From positions 1 to 64,000 of IMG/VR virus record IMGVR_UViG_3300033146_001643: a stretch of 64,000 nucleotides of DNA, one strand, 5' to 3'. The notes beneath the pieces were generated by a model. That model worked only from the letters and a program-made list of their open reading frames with translations. It ran no database searches and was not told the origin of the DNA. Positions within the stretch are counted from its first letter, which is position 1. The number at the start of each line of letters is the position of its first letter. The translations under genes were made by a program, and so were the position numbers. This stretch comes from a virus. Of this stretch, positions 53,584-60,834 are shown one piece after another.

Positions 53584-53835
53584 TTACTGATTTTCTCCCG
53601 CTGTGATTTGAAACATATATTCAACAACATTAACATTATATTCAATATATTTATAATTTACTATAGCTACTACTTTTAGTGGCTCAATGTATTCTTTGTC
53701 GTCTCCCTTAAATCTATTTTCAGTAATAATTATTACTGCAACTAATTTTATTTGGTCTTTTATTTTACTTATACTTATTGCTATAGCAAAGTAATTGCCA
53801 TTTACCCCTATTTGATAAATTTTGTTAATAACCTC
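53584..53835 (-). CDS. 83-codon open frame lacking a normal start
   Basis: The frame reads EVINKIYQIGVNGNYFAIAI, SISKIKDQIKLVAVIIITEN, RFKGDDKEYIEPLKVVAIVN, YKYIEYNVNVVEYMFQITAG, ENQ and ends TAA. It looks convincingly coding (beta-rich, varied, no low complexity), but the only in-frame ATG is at codon 74. Upstream the frame meets TGA two codons earlier (TGA CAC TAT GAG). An ATG in another frame (53840) overlaps and would need a -1 shift. Options are a non-ATG start, a frameshift, a sequencing error or a truncated gene. Confidence 0.45.
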   Translation of the reverse strand, partial: EVINKIYQIGVNGNYFAIAISISKIKDQIKLVAVIIITENRFKGDDKEYIEPLKVVAIVNYKYIEYNVNVVEYMFQITAGENQ

Positions 53836-53895
53836 ATAGTGTCAAGATTCATTATAAAGGATAATAGCATGATTCTATTGCCCTTTAGGTTATGA

Positions 53896-54534
53896 CTAAT
53901 TTATAATAGTTAAATATATTTGATAAAATACTTTATAGTATTCTTTATTTGTATAATAACCTACATTATATAATTCTTTAAAGAATGTGAGTGGGGAAGC
54001 TGTTGTATGTATTGTTAGATAACGGTCAGATTCCCATAACTGTAGTAAGGTTGAAATAGCATTATCCACTGTAGTATAACTTTGAAAACTACATACTACT
54101 TCATAACGTTGTCCTCCGTAATACTCCACTGTAGGTGTTCTAATACCCATTCCTTTAATACCAAATGGATTATTTCGCTGCCACAAATTATTAGCAAAAG
54201 GTGCTCCATGTGAAGTACTTGATTCTGATACGGCAATTGTAGTTATTACTGAAGCTAATTGCCTATAGTTTAAACTATAGGTGTTAGCTAAGGTTTTAAA
54301 TTCTTTATTTGCTAGCACTAATTTCCTAAATAACATACCTACTTGTTTGCGGTCTTTATATGTCCAAGTAGATGTTTTTAATATAATCGTTGTTTTAGTT
54401 GTTACTATATTATCTGTCTTTAGTATAGATAATATAGTTGACGTGTTATACTTTATAGGTGTTTTTTTAGTACTATTATTACTATGTTGGTGTAGTAATA
54501 AGGCTAACGATAACATTAGTAATGTTTTTTTCAT
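53896..54534 (-). CDS. Glucosaminidase-type (GH73-like) endolysin with signal peptide
   Basis: 212 aa. Signal peptide KKTLLMLSLALLLHQHS. The catalytic domain (about 85-210) has ITTIAVSESSTSHGAPFANN then LWQRNNPFGIKGMG, matching the AxxESxxGxS...NNxFGIKG motif of FlgJ/AtlA-like N-acetylglucosaminidases, with E at about 104 as the likely acid. SFQSYTTVDNAISTLLQLW and ELYNVGYYTNKEYYKVFYQI are the usual C-terminal motifs (F..Y.s..ai..h..., GYAtdp.Y..k). It cleaves peptidoglycan for lysis; the signal peptide means export without a holin, or use during entry. A promoter-like box lies just upstream. Confidence 0.8.
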   Translation of the reverse strand: MKKTLLMLSLALLLHQHSNNSTKKTPIKYNTSTILSILKTDNIVTTKTTIILKTSTWTYKDRKQVGMLFRKLVLANKEFKTLANTYSLNYRQLASVITTIAVSESSTSHGAPFANNLWQRNNPFGIKGMGIRTPTVEYYGGQRYEVVCSFQSYTTVDNAISTLLQLWESDRYLTIHTTASPLTFFKELYNVGYYTNKEYYKVFYQIYLTIIN

Positions 54535-54559
54535 ATAGAAAGTTTAGTTAATATTGGTG

Positions 54560-54567
54560 CAAATATA
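54560..54567 (-). promoter_or_regulatory. Host-type -7 box before the lysin gene
   Basis: The - strand reads TATATTTGCACC, an exact TAnnTTTG, 26 bases before the lysin ATG (54534). The context is the same as in the proven-looking promoter at 39014 (TATATTTGCAC), but no TTTG is seen at -33. Confidence 0.45.
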
Positions 54568-54944
54568 AGTTGTTTCGGTGGTTGTTAGTTATTGGTTGGA
54601 AAAGCTATTGTTGGTTGGTGTTTTTAAGTGGGTAATAGTTGATGGTTATGTTGCGGTAGGGGTATAGCCTCCGAATTAAGTTCCCGCCCATCACATAATA
54701 CCTATTTTAATCACCCACTTCTTACTAAGATACATTTCAAAACTAAATTTATTTATAATATATAGCTGTATTGTGTTTTTATTTTTGCGGTCTTTACAGC
54801 TTACGCTCCTCGAAGGCTAATCGGTATCACCTCGAAGGCTAATCGGTTACAAATCAGTGCTCCTCTGATAATACTGGTTTATACCTTGTATGGTATAACT
54901 ATTGTCTGAAAACACCTATAAACCATGGTGCAGCCAGAAATTTT
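54568..54944 (-). ncRNA. Heavily base-paired non-coding block (candidate structured RNA)
   Basis: 377 bases without a gene but with many perfect complementary arms: AAGTGGGT (54626-54633) with ACCCACTT (54713-54720); AGCTGTA with TACAGCT (near 54764 and 54796); ATCAG with CTGAT (near 54853 and 54865); TTATACC with GGTATAA (near 54880-54898); GGTTTATA with TATAAACC (near 54876 and 54917). It also holds two copies of an 18-base repeat. Neighbouring genes run on the - strand, and a terminator lies at the right edge, so a - strand RNA is most likely. The boundaries are estimates. Confidence 0.4.
54808..54847. repeat. Pair of 18-base direct repeats with 4-base spacer
   Basis: CCTCGAAGGCTAATCGGT occurs at 54808-54825 and 54830-54847, separated by ATCA. 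Each copy contains CCT-TCG-AGG on the - strand, able to form a tiny hairpin. The repeat is far richer in G+C than its surroundings. Possible protein-binding or RNA-binding site. Confidence 0.85.
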
Positions 54945-54981
54945 TATAAAAGACACTAGCTAGTAGTTAGTGTCTTTTATA
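54945..54981 (-). terminator. Strong terminator after the 118-aa gene
   Basis: TATAAAAGACACTA (54945-54958) pairs perfectly with TAGTGTCTTTTATA (54968-54981), loop of nine. On the - strand it follows the 118-aa gene stop by 12 bases and ends in TTTTATAAAAATTT. The symmetrical A/T flanks would also let it act on a + strand transcript. Confidence 0.75.
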
Positions 54982-54993
54982 ATTCCCTATATA

Positions 54994-55350
54994 TTACAAG
55001 AATAATAATGCATAGGAGTATTTCCCTCTTCGTGCTGTGCTACTAACTTTTAGGACTAATGTCCTCGAAGTAGTAGTTTCAATTGTCAGTCCATCTAAAT
55101 TGCCTGACAATATTATACCGTCCACGCTCATTGTAGTGTTTTCATCACCGCTAAATTGTATACGGTATTCCTTGTTAGCATTAAGTTGCAATGTTATCGT
55201 AGTAACATCGTTTCTTTTAACAATTCCAGAGAACCCTGTTAGCCAGATTCCTCTCCCTAAACTGCTAGCAACTGCATACTCGTCTAATTGTGCTGATGCA
55301 CTTAGAGTAGTAATAATTGCCACTGCTAATAAAAATATATATTTATTCAT
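54994..55350 (-). CDS. Small secreted beta-rich protein
   Basis: 118 aa. Signal peptide NKYIFLLAVAIITTLSASA followed by QLDEYA, an ASA-Q cleavage site. The mature ~97 residues are short beta strands (TTITLQLNANKEYRIQFSGD; LTIETTTSRTLVLKVSSTAR), like a small jelly-roll or Ig-like domain. No Cys. It has its own leader with a hairpin and its own terminator, so it may be strongly expressed. Function unknown; it probably acts in the periplasm or on the surface. Confidence 0.6.
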   Translation of the reverse strand: MNKYIFLLAVAIITTLSASAQLDEYAVASSLGRGIWLTGFSGIVKRNDVTTITLQLNANKEYRIQFSGDENTTMSVDGIILSGNLDGLTIETTTSRTLVLKVSSTARRGKYSYALLFL

Positions 55351-55353
55351 TTG

Positions 55354-55400
55354 CTACATCGCTAGTAATGAACTAGTTTAATCCTACGATTACGATGTAG
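55354..55400 (-). promoter_or_regulatory. Leader hairpin of the secreted-protein gene
   Basis: CTACATCG (55354-55361) pairs with CGATGTAG (55393-55400), with CTAG/CTAG pairing possible inside. On the - strand the structure ends four bases before the ATG at 55350, where it could control ribosome access. Confidence 0.5.
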
Positions 55401-55407
55401 TTGATAC

Positions 55408-55515
55408 TTATACCTGTATATTATAGACTTGTTCGTATGTTTCAGGTTGTACACGTATAAGTATTATTATAATTATACCGTCAATCTCCAGTACAGGGAT
55501 AAACAAGTTCGGCAT
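55408..55515 (-). CDS. 35-aa small protein, unknown
   Basis: MPNLFIPVLEIDGIIIIILI then RVQPETYEQVYNIQV, stop TAA. A run of Ile in the middle followed by a polar end gives one long beta strand or a short membrane segment. It lies upstream of the secreted-protein gene in the same direction. Its composition differs from the surrounding DNA, which supports coding. Confidence 0.45.
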   Translation of the reverse strand: MPNLFIPVLEIDGIIIIILIRVQPETYEQVYNIQV

Positions 55516-55586
55516 ATTTAAACTTCTGCTCTATTAATACATAGTTAATAGTAATACGCAGTTTAATATAGCGAGTGTAAAATACA

Positions 55587-55629
55587 CCCCCACTCACGTT
55601 ATTTATACTCCTGTGAGTTGGGGGGGGGG
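55587..55629 (-). terminator. GC-rich hairpin with a G10 tract after the first leftward gene
   Basis: CCCCCACTCAC (55587-55597) pairs with GTGAGTTGGGGG (55613-55624), one bulged T. The G run extends to 55629 (ten G). On the - strand it follows the 260-aa gene stop and is followed by TGTATTTTACA. Likely a strong terminator or RNA-protecting stem. The homopolymer is exceptional in this AT-rich genome. Confidence 0.55.
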
Positions 55630-55638
55630 TAGAAAAAC

Positions 55639-56421
55639 TTAACGGATAACTTCTAAGTCTTTTCCTTTTATTAATTTACCAGCAAATTTGCTGACTAATT
55701 CTTCTTGTTTAGCCCATATAGAGCTAAGTCTTTTTTCGCTGCCTCCCATAGATGACAACATTTCTTCCACGTCTTGTAGAGTTTTAAGTGCTGTAGCAGC
55801 ACTTTTCGGTAGTCTTGCAGCTGAGAAACTGCTTTCGTTATAATTCATATTTATTTGAGTGAACTCGTATACTCCAGTTTTTTCACTGGAATTATACTCT
55901 TCGCCTGCGATTCTAGCCTCAACAACTAGAGATATAGCACGTCCTTTTTCAAGTTTTATACCTCTATGTGAGATATATGATTTATTCAAAATTACAGAAA
56001 ATCCATTAGGGTAATCTGTACTTGTTTGAAGCGAGTCTCCCCAACCAAAATATTCTCTTCCATTAACTTCAATCGAGGAAATGGATTTACTATTCCCTGT
56101 AATGTTAGCTGCCCCGATAAAGTCATCTAGCATTTTATAAACATTGCCTTTGCAGGTAACGTTTATTTTTATACCAGATGTATCTCTTCCTGTTTCAGGG
56201 TCGATATATTCTGGGAGTGGGAATACGTTGGAGATAACTCCGAGTAAAACTATTGATGACGATAATTTGTCATTATTTTTTATAGAAGTTAATTCTTCTA
56301 CATATTTTGAATACTCTTCAGTATTCAAGATAGCTTTCATTGACTCTAGGTGAGTCGCTTTGTTTTCAACGCTTAAAGTATTAAAAACTTCTACTGTTAT
56401 TTTTTCTGCTAGTTCTGGCAT
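55639..56421 (-). CDS. First gene of the leftward arm, unknown function
   Basis: 260 aa, acidic, alpha/beta. N-terminal helix (PELAEKITVEVFNTLSVENK), a beta-rich middle (VFPLPEYIDPETGRDTSGIK; GFSVILNKSYISHRGIKLEK) and a helical end (SMGGSEKRLSSIWAKQEELV). No recognised family. It is set apart by its own leader hairpin, a promoter-like box, a strong hairpin behind it and slightly less AT-rich codon use than its neighbours, all of which suggest high early expression. Candidate host-takeover or DNA-associated protein; this is inference. Confidence 0.5.
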   Translation of the reverse strand: MPELAEKITVEVFNTLSVENKATHLESMKAILNTEEYSKYVEELTSIKNNDKLSSSIVLLGVISNVFPLPEYIDPETGRDTSGIKINVTCKGNVYKMLDDFIGAANITGNSKSISSIEVNGREYFGWGDSLQTSTDYPNGFSVILNKSYISHRGIKLEKGRAISLVVEARIAGEEYNSSEKTGVYEFTQINMNYNESSFSAARLPKSAATALKTLQDVEEMLSSMGGSEKRLSSIWAKQEELVSKFAGKLIKGKDLEVIR

Positions 56422-56437
56422 CTTTATTGGATTTTAT

Positions 56438-56455
56438 GGTGAGTAATAACTCACC
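56438..56455 (-). promoter_or_regulatory. 5' leader hairpin of the first leftward gene
   Basis: GGTGAGT (56438-56444) and ACTCACC (56449-56455) form a perfect 7-bp stem with an AATA/TATT loop, 17 bases before the ATG at 56421. It may protect the mRNA 5' end or act as a regulator site. Confidence 0.55.
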
Positions 56456-56490
56456 TGATTAAAAAATAGAATCGACTCTTTTTGCTACGA

Positions 56491-56498
56491 CAAATGTA
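56491..56498 (-). promoter_or_regulatory. Host-type -7 box for the first leftward gene
   Basis: The - strand reads TACATTTG, an exact TAnnTTTG, 70 bases before the ATG at 56421, so the mRNA would start just ahead of the leader hairpin. A TTTG at -33 is not present. Confidence 0.4.
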
Positions 56499-56809
56499 GC
56501 CCAGGTAGCCCTTTGCCTGTTATTTTACAATACCCAAAAGAAATATATGTAGACAACATATATTTAACATTAAACATGTAACTATTAAGTACAACTATAA
56601 ACTAACAACAAAATTGTTGTATGATTTATACTGCACCGTTTTCTCAGACAAATTAACTTGGCTAAGTAATTACACAATTTAATGGCGAGGGTACTGTATC
56701 GCAAAATTTAGTAACGGTATACCACTAGGGTACTCACACTATACACACACGCATAAAAAATAAATACTTGCTAAAATTAAAAAAAATTTTTTTATACAGT
56801 GAAAACTAT
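56499..56809. other. Divergent control region with two palindromes
   Basis: No gene on either strand. AAATATATGT (56541-56550) and ACATATATTT (56556-56565) form a 10-5-10 dyad. ACAACAA and TTGTTGT (56605-56620) form a 7-2-7 dyad. GGGTACT is repeated near 56689 and 56728. The end is an A/T tract (AAAAAAAATTTTTTT, about 56780). Early leftward and rightward packaging genes diverge from here, so these are candidate operators, phage promoters or an origin. Confidence 0.5.
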
Positions 56810-56817
56810 TATCTTTA
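56810..56817 (+). promoter_or_regulatory. Putative rightward promoter of the packaging arm
   Basis: TATCTTTA differs from TAnnTTTG at one base, lies 25 bases before the nuclease ATG (56843) and is preceded by a T7 run at the place of the -33 box. It could be a weakened host promoter or a site for the phage polymerase. Confidence 0.35.
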
Positions 56818-56842
56818 CAACAATATAAATGAACAATTAATT

Positions 56843-57598
56843 ATGCAAACACTTAAACAAGCAACTAAGACTACAACAGGCTTAGAATACAATGATAAAC
56901 TCCATAAGTACTACTATAAAGGAAAGGAGTTAATATCAGTTACTACGTTACTAAAAGAATACGTAAAAGACTTTAATCCATTGTACCCAAGTATAAATGT
57001 TGCTAAAAAGAATAAAAAATTAAATATGCCTAATATAGATGCAGCTACTATACGGAAGATGTGGAGACTGCATGCTACTAGACAACGTTGTATAGGAACA
57101 GCTACCCACACCTTTTTAGAACATTATGTATTAGATAATACTATAACACCAATTACTCCCTATGAAATAGCAGGAGTTAAAGCTATACAAGCTATAAGTA
57201 AGAATTGGGACATTCTCTCTACAGAGAAACGTGTTTATTCATTAGAATATGGTATAGCTGGGACATTAGACGTAGAAATAAGACATAAAATAACCAGGCA
57301 ACTAGGTATTGTTGATTGGAAAGTATCAACTAACTTAGATAAGGCTTATGGGAAGTTACTAAGAGAATTTAAACATTATAAAGCTAGTAAACATAACCAA
57401 TATGTGATACAACTTAATATGTATGCTGTATTAGAAAATAAAGATATACCCAGTAATAATTTATTTATAGTACAACTGAGACCCGATAGTACATTTGAGG
57501 CAAGAAAAGCATTAATAGATAATAAGTGTATACGTACTGAAGTAACTAATGTATTAAAAAACCATAAATATCAAACTTCTAAACTTTTAGATATATGA
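56843..57598 (+). CDS. PD-(D/E)XK nuclease (RecB/Cas4-like)
   Basis: 251 aa from ATG 56843; an in-frame ATG at 56768 lies upstream of the promoter-like box and gives a poorly coded leader. The core motifs are in order: RCIGTATHTFLEHYV (84-96, H89 and E93), SLEYGIAGTLDVE (D143), LGIVDWKVSTN (D158, K160) and NQYVIQLNMYAVLE. This is the metal-dependent nuclease fold of RecB and lambda-exonuclease relatives. In crAss-like phages a gene of this type accompanies replication and packaging genes and probably processes DNA ends. It is first in the packaging transcript. Confidence 0.8.
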   Translation: MQTLKQATKTTTGLEYNDKLHKYYYKGKELISVTTLLKEYVKDFNPLYPSINVAKKNKKLNMPNIDAATIRKMWRLHATRQRCIGTATHTFLEHYVLDNTITPITPYEIAGVKAIQAISKNWDILSTEKRVYSLEYGIAGTLDVEIRHKITRQLGIVDWKVSTNLDKAYGKLLREFKHYKASKHNQYVIQLNMYAVLENKDIPSNNLFIVQLRPDSTFEARKALIDNKCIRTEVTNVLKNHKYQTSKLLDI

Positions 57599-57768
57599 TA
57601 CCAATAATGGATATAGCTACTATATTAGATGATGCTGAATATATACATAGAATATATAATAAACAACTAGCAGTTATGCAAGAACCTACAGGATATTCTA
57701 TAGTAGGAATTATATATGCATCATCTATGTTACCTAGAGGTGCAAGAATTATAAAATTATTCTTATAA
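57595..57768 (+). CDS. 57-aa protein between nuclease and terminase genes
   Basis: MIPIMDIATILDDAEYIHRI, YNKQLAVMQEPTGYSIVGII, YASSMLPRGARIIKLFL. The start overlaps the nuclease stop (ATGA) and its stop overlaps the next start (TAATG), so coupled translation on both sides supports it. One helix, then a small beta part with a hydrophobic end. Function unknown. Confidence 0.55.
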   Translation: MIPIMDIATILDDAEYIHRIYNKQLAVMQEPTGYSIVGIIYASSMLPRGARIIKLFL

Positions 57769-58007
57769 TGGACTCGCAACTAATAAAAACAGTATTAGAG
57801 AAGATAGCTGTTGAAGAAGGTATAGATTATAGTATAGTCAGGAATATAATGCTAGCCGAGTTTTCAGCTGTTAGACATGAACTTACGAAAGATATTGATA
57901 TATTGGAGGATAAACAAATTCGTCTAGCTATGTTAGGAACATTTAAAATACATAAACTAGGTATAAAAAGATATTATAAACAATTAGAAAGGGAGAAAAA
58001 TGGATAA
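57768..58007 (+). CDS. Small helical protein, possibly HU/IHF-related
   Basis: 79 aa. Two helices (IKTVLEKIAVEEGIDYSIVR; AEFSAVRHELTKDIDILEDK) then IRLAMLGTFKIHKLGIKRY, which recalls the LxGxGxF strand of HU-type proteins, and a basic end (YYKQLEREKNG). It overlaps the next gene by eight bases. A DNA-binding helper for packaging is possible; this rests on pattern and position only. Confidence 0.45.
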   Translation: MDSQLIKTVLEKIAVEEGIDYSIVRNIMLAEFSAVRHELTKDIDILEDKQIRLAMLGTFKIHKLGIKRYYKQLEREKNG

Positions 58008-58590
58008 TTTATTTGAAATAAACACAAAAAATATGATGGTAACAATAGCACCACAAGCATTACTAATGAAACCATTTGAGCTTATTTGGGATAGAGATAA
58101 AACTAAAACTAAGAAAACTGCACTAAAGGAATTAACTTTTGTGTGGGGTATGGCATCTAAATCAAATAATAATATATGGAAGGAGTATAGAGATGAACAT
58201 ACTAGAGCTATATTAATAAAAGGGGATTTATTTGGCAAAACCTCTAACTGGAAGCCATCAACAGATATATTAAAAGCAATAGATTTTTATAAAAGTCGTG
58301 AACCTATGACCCCTATGGATTTTTTATTAGAAGGAGCAGAAACTGCTATGATTAATTTAGGAAAACATTTGACTAATATTGATTACGATGAACGTAATGA
58401 AAATACAGGGGCTTTATTGCAAGACCCTAAAAAAATACACTCTATAATACAAGGTATGGGGAAAACAGTTGAAGATTATGAACGACTAAAAGAAATGATA
58501 GCTAAGGGAAAAACTAAACAAACTACAGTACGTGGGGGCGGCGAAATTGGTAGCTTTGAGGGTGCTGATAGTTTAAATGAATTTATATAG
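58000..58590 (+). CDS. Candidate small terminase subunit
   Basis: 196 aa. Mostly helical with conserved-looking blocks TKTKKTALKELTFVWGMASK, NNNIWKEYRDEHTRAILIKG, and a C-terminal coiled stretch (MGKTVEDYERLKEMIAKGKT) followed by a flexible tail. It overlaps the TerL gene by 14 bases, the usual place for the protein that recognises DNA for packaging. No TerS family could be named from the sequence alone. Confidence 0.4.
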   Translation: MDNLFEINTKNMMVTIAPQALLMKPFELIWDRDKTKTKKTALKELTFVWGMASKSNNNIWKEYRDEHTRAILIKGDLFGKTSNWKPSTDILKAIDFYKSREPMTPMDFLLEGAETAMINLGKHLTNIDYDERNENTGALLQDPKKIHSIIQGMGKTVEDYERLKEMIAKGKTKQTTVRGGGEIGSFEGADSLNEFI

Positions 58591-60784
58591 TATGAACAAG
58601 AAATTAAAACAACGTTATAGTCGAATATATGGAATAGAATTAGAGTTGGTAGAAAAAGTGTATACAATAGCAAGAAAATACGATATTCACATATATGATG
58701 CCCTTACACTAATAAATCGCCACTCATACGCTATAGAAGCTAACGTAAATAAGTATACTTATGTAGAAAAGCTATCAAATTGGTATAGGGGCAAAAGATT
58801 ATTAGTTAATACTAGTGCATATATACAAGCGGCTACTAACTACTCGAAAACAGGGAAATACACAAACGCTATAAAAAATAATCACCCAAGTAGCGAATAT
58901 ATGAAATTCTGGACAGAGGAAGCTAGAAGATGCATATATGGTTATCATATAGGCACAGATTGGATACCTGGGTATTTTTACTTTTATCTCAATTATTCTC
59001 CAATAGAACTTGTAGTAGTAACTGATGATAGTGCTAAAGGTAATAAAGTAAGAGCAGAGAGGCAAACTGCTCTACCCGCGTTTTGGGACGGTGATTATTA
59101 TTATTTTCATTACTTAGAGGAATGTGAAAGAACTGGTATGTCAGCCTCGGTACTCAAAGCTAGGGGGAGAGGGTATAGCTGGAAGGGAGCTTCCATGTTA
59201 GATAGAAATTTTTATCTAATACCTAAAAGTAAATCAATAGTGTATGCTAGTAGCAAAGAATATTTATCTGGTAATGATGGGATACTCACTAAAGCTTGGT
59301 CTATAATGCACCACATAGATACTAATACTGCATGGTCTAAACGTAGGCAAGTAAAAAATACTGATACACACAAAAGAGCTAGTTTACAGAAAACTGTAAA
59401 CAATGTGAAAGTTGAGTATGGTTTTATGTCAGAAATATCTGGTGTTACTTTAGGAGACAATGTACATAAATTACGTGGTAAGAGGAGTAAATTAATACTA
59501 TTTGAAGAAGCTGGGTCATTTAAAAATCTTATAACAGCATGGATAGTATCTAAGCCGTCTATAGAACAAGATGGTGCAGTATTTGGGTTGAGAATACCAT
59601 TTGGTACTGGTGGTGAAGAAGGTAATGTATTTACTGGGTTGAAGGAACTATTTTATAAACCATTAGTACACGGCATTTGTGGAATACCAAATTTGTGGAG
59701 TAAAAATTCGACACATATTAGAGTTGGCTGGTTTGTTCCTACATATATCAATATGTACGGATATTATGACAAAGATGGTAATAGCGATATAATTAAAGCT
59801 AAAGCATTTGTAGAACAGCAAAGGCAAGAAGCTATAGAAGCTAAAATGACCCCAAGCGATTATCAAAAGATGAAAGCTGAAAACCCAATAATACCAGAAG
59901 ATGCTGTATTACGAGCAATAGCTAGCCCATTTCCAGTAGAGCTTTTAACAGACCATTTAGGTAAATTAGAAACTGACACAGCTTATAGAGGAACAACTAG
60001 TGTGGGACAATTGTTAGAAACACCAGCAGGTGATATTTATTGGAAAGAGGATTTAAAGAATACAATTTCAATAATAGGTACTGACGATATTAATGAATAT
60101 AACCGAGTAGGTGGAATAGAAATATTTAATCACCCACCAAATAAGAAACCGCCTAATTATGCTTATATAATTGGAGTAGACCCAATTGACTTTGATATGA
60201 ATGAAGTTGGTAAAAAATATTCCTTAGGGAGTACATTTGTGTTAAACACGTTTACTGAACAAATAGTAGCTGAATATACAGGTAGACCAGATAGTGCAGA
60301 TACTTATTATGAGAATGTACGTAGGCTTGGTATTTATTATAATGCTAAAATAATGTATGAAAATAATATTAAAGGTATGTTTACTTATTTTAAGAATAAA
60401 TATTGTGAGCACATGTTAGCTTCTAAACCAACTATCTTACAAGATAGTGTAACTAATATGAGTATGGGGAATAGAAAATTCGGATTTACTGCTACAAGTA
60501 ATCAACACAGCTCTATTCTTAAATATGGTAGACAAGAAATTAAAAAGTGGTTAGAAAAATATATTGATGATGAGAATAGTATTAGAATATTGCACTCTAT
60601 TAAAAGTACTGGTTTACTTAAAGAACTAATAGAATGGCACTATGATGGGAATTTTGATAGGGTAAGTGCATTAATAGCATTAATGATATATTTGCAAGAT
60701 ACAACTAGATTACGTAAAAGTATAAAAGATAGTGTTATAGATATTAAAAAACAATCATTTTGGACTAAACCTTTTGCACAATAG
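58577..60784 (+). CDS. terL: Terminase large subunit
   Basis: 735 aa. The motor and nuclease that packages DNA into the head. ATPase: Walker A LKARGRGYSWKGAS (A195-S206), Walker B KLILFEEAG (L306-E310, catalytic E311). Nuclease (RNase H fold): IIGVDPIDFD (D535), KIMYENN (E595) and GNFDRVSAL (D694) form the acidic triad. Length is normal for crAss-like TerL. The Walker A with YSWKG in place of GSGKS is a crAss-type variant. It starts inside the end of the preceding gene and is followed by a 50-base gap and the portal gene. Confidence 0.9.
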   Translation: MNLYSMNKKLKQRYSRIYGIELELVEKVYTIARKYDIHIYDALTLINRHSYAIEANVNKYTYVEKLSNWYRGKRLLVNTSAYIQAATNYSKTGKYTNAIKNNHPSSEYMKFWTEEARRCIYGYHIGTDWIPGYFYFYLNYSPIELVVVTDDSAKGNKVRAERQTALPAFWDGDYYYFHYLEECERTGMSASVLKARGRGYSWKGASMLDRNFYLIPKSKSIVYASSKEYLSGNDGILTKAWSIMHHIDTNTAWSKRRQVKNTDTHKRASLQKTVNNVKVEYGFMSEISGVTLGDNVHKLRGKRSKLILFEEAGSFKNLITAWIVSKPSIEQDGAVFGLRIPFGTGGEEGNVFTGLKELFYKPLVHGICGIPNLWSKNSTHIRVGWFVPTYINMYGYYDKDGNSDIIKAKAFVEQQRQEAIEAKMTPSDYQKMKAENPIIPEDAVLRAIASPFPVELLTDHLGKLETDTAYRGTTSVGQLLETPAGDIYWKEDLKNTISIIGTDDINEYNRVGGIEIFNHPPNKKPPNYAYIIGVDPIDFDMNEVGKKYSLGSTFVLNTFTEQIVAEYTGRPDSADTYYENVRRLGIYYNAKIMYENNIKGMFTYFKNKYCEHMLASKPTILQDSVTNMSMGNRKFGFTATSNQHSSILKYGRQEIKKWLEKYIDDENSIRILHSIKSTGLLKELIEWHYDGNFDRVSALIALMIYLQDTTRLRKSIKDSVIDIKKQSFWTKPFAQ

Positions 60785-60834
60785 CTAATTTATGCACACC
60801 TTATATATATAGTAAGATATAATATATTTGTAAT

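Noticed and set aside
53825-53845. Programmed -1 frameshift creating the 83-codon protein
   Set aside because: The A/T run ACAAAATTT is not a canonical X-XXY-YYZ heptamer in the phase of the upstream ATG frame, and no stimulatory stem follows; kept only as one option for the start-less frame.
54780-54787. TATTTTTG on the + strand as a second rightward promoter
   Set aside because: The -7 box fits, but no TTTG lies 19-21 bases upstream and T-rich DNA gives such octamers often.
54808-54847. CRISPR-like repeat pair
   Set aside because: Only two 18-base copies with a 4-base spacer; no array, no spacers of 25-40 bases and no cas genes nearby.
53064-55638. tRNA genes in the gene-poor accessory stretches
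   Set aside because: I looked for T-arm and acceptor-stem patterns on both strands; arms pair, but none gives a cloverleaf with anticodon and T-loop consensus. A covariance search would be decisive.
60823-60830. TATATTTG just before the portal gene as a promoter
   Set aside because: It lies only four bases before the ATG and has no TTTG at the right distance, so a normal leader could not be made.
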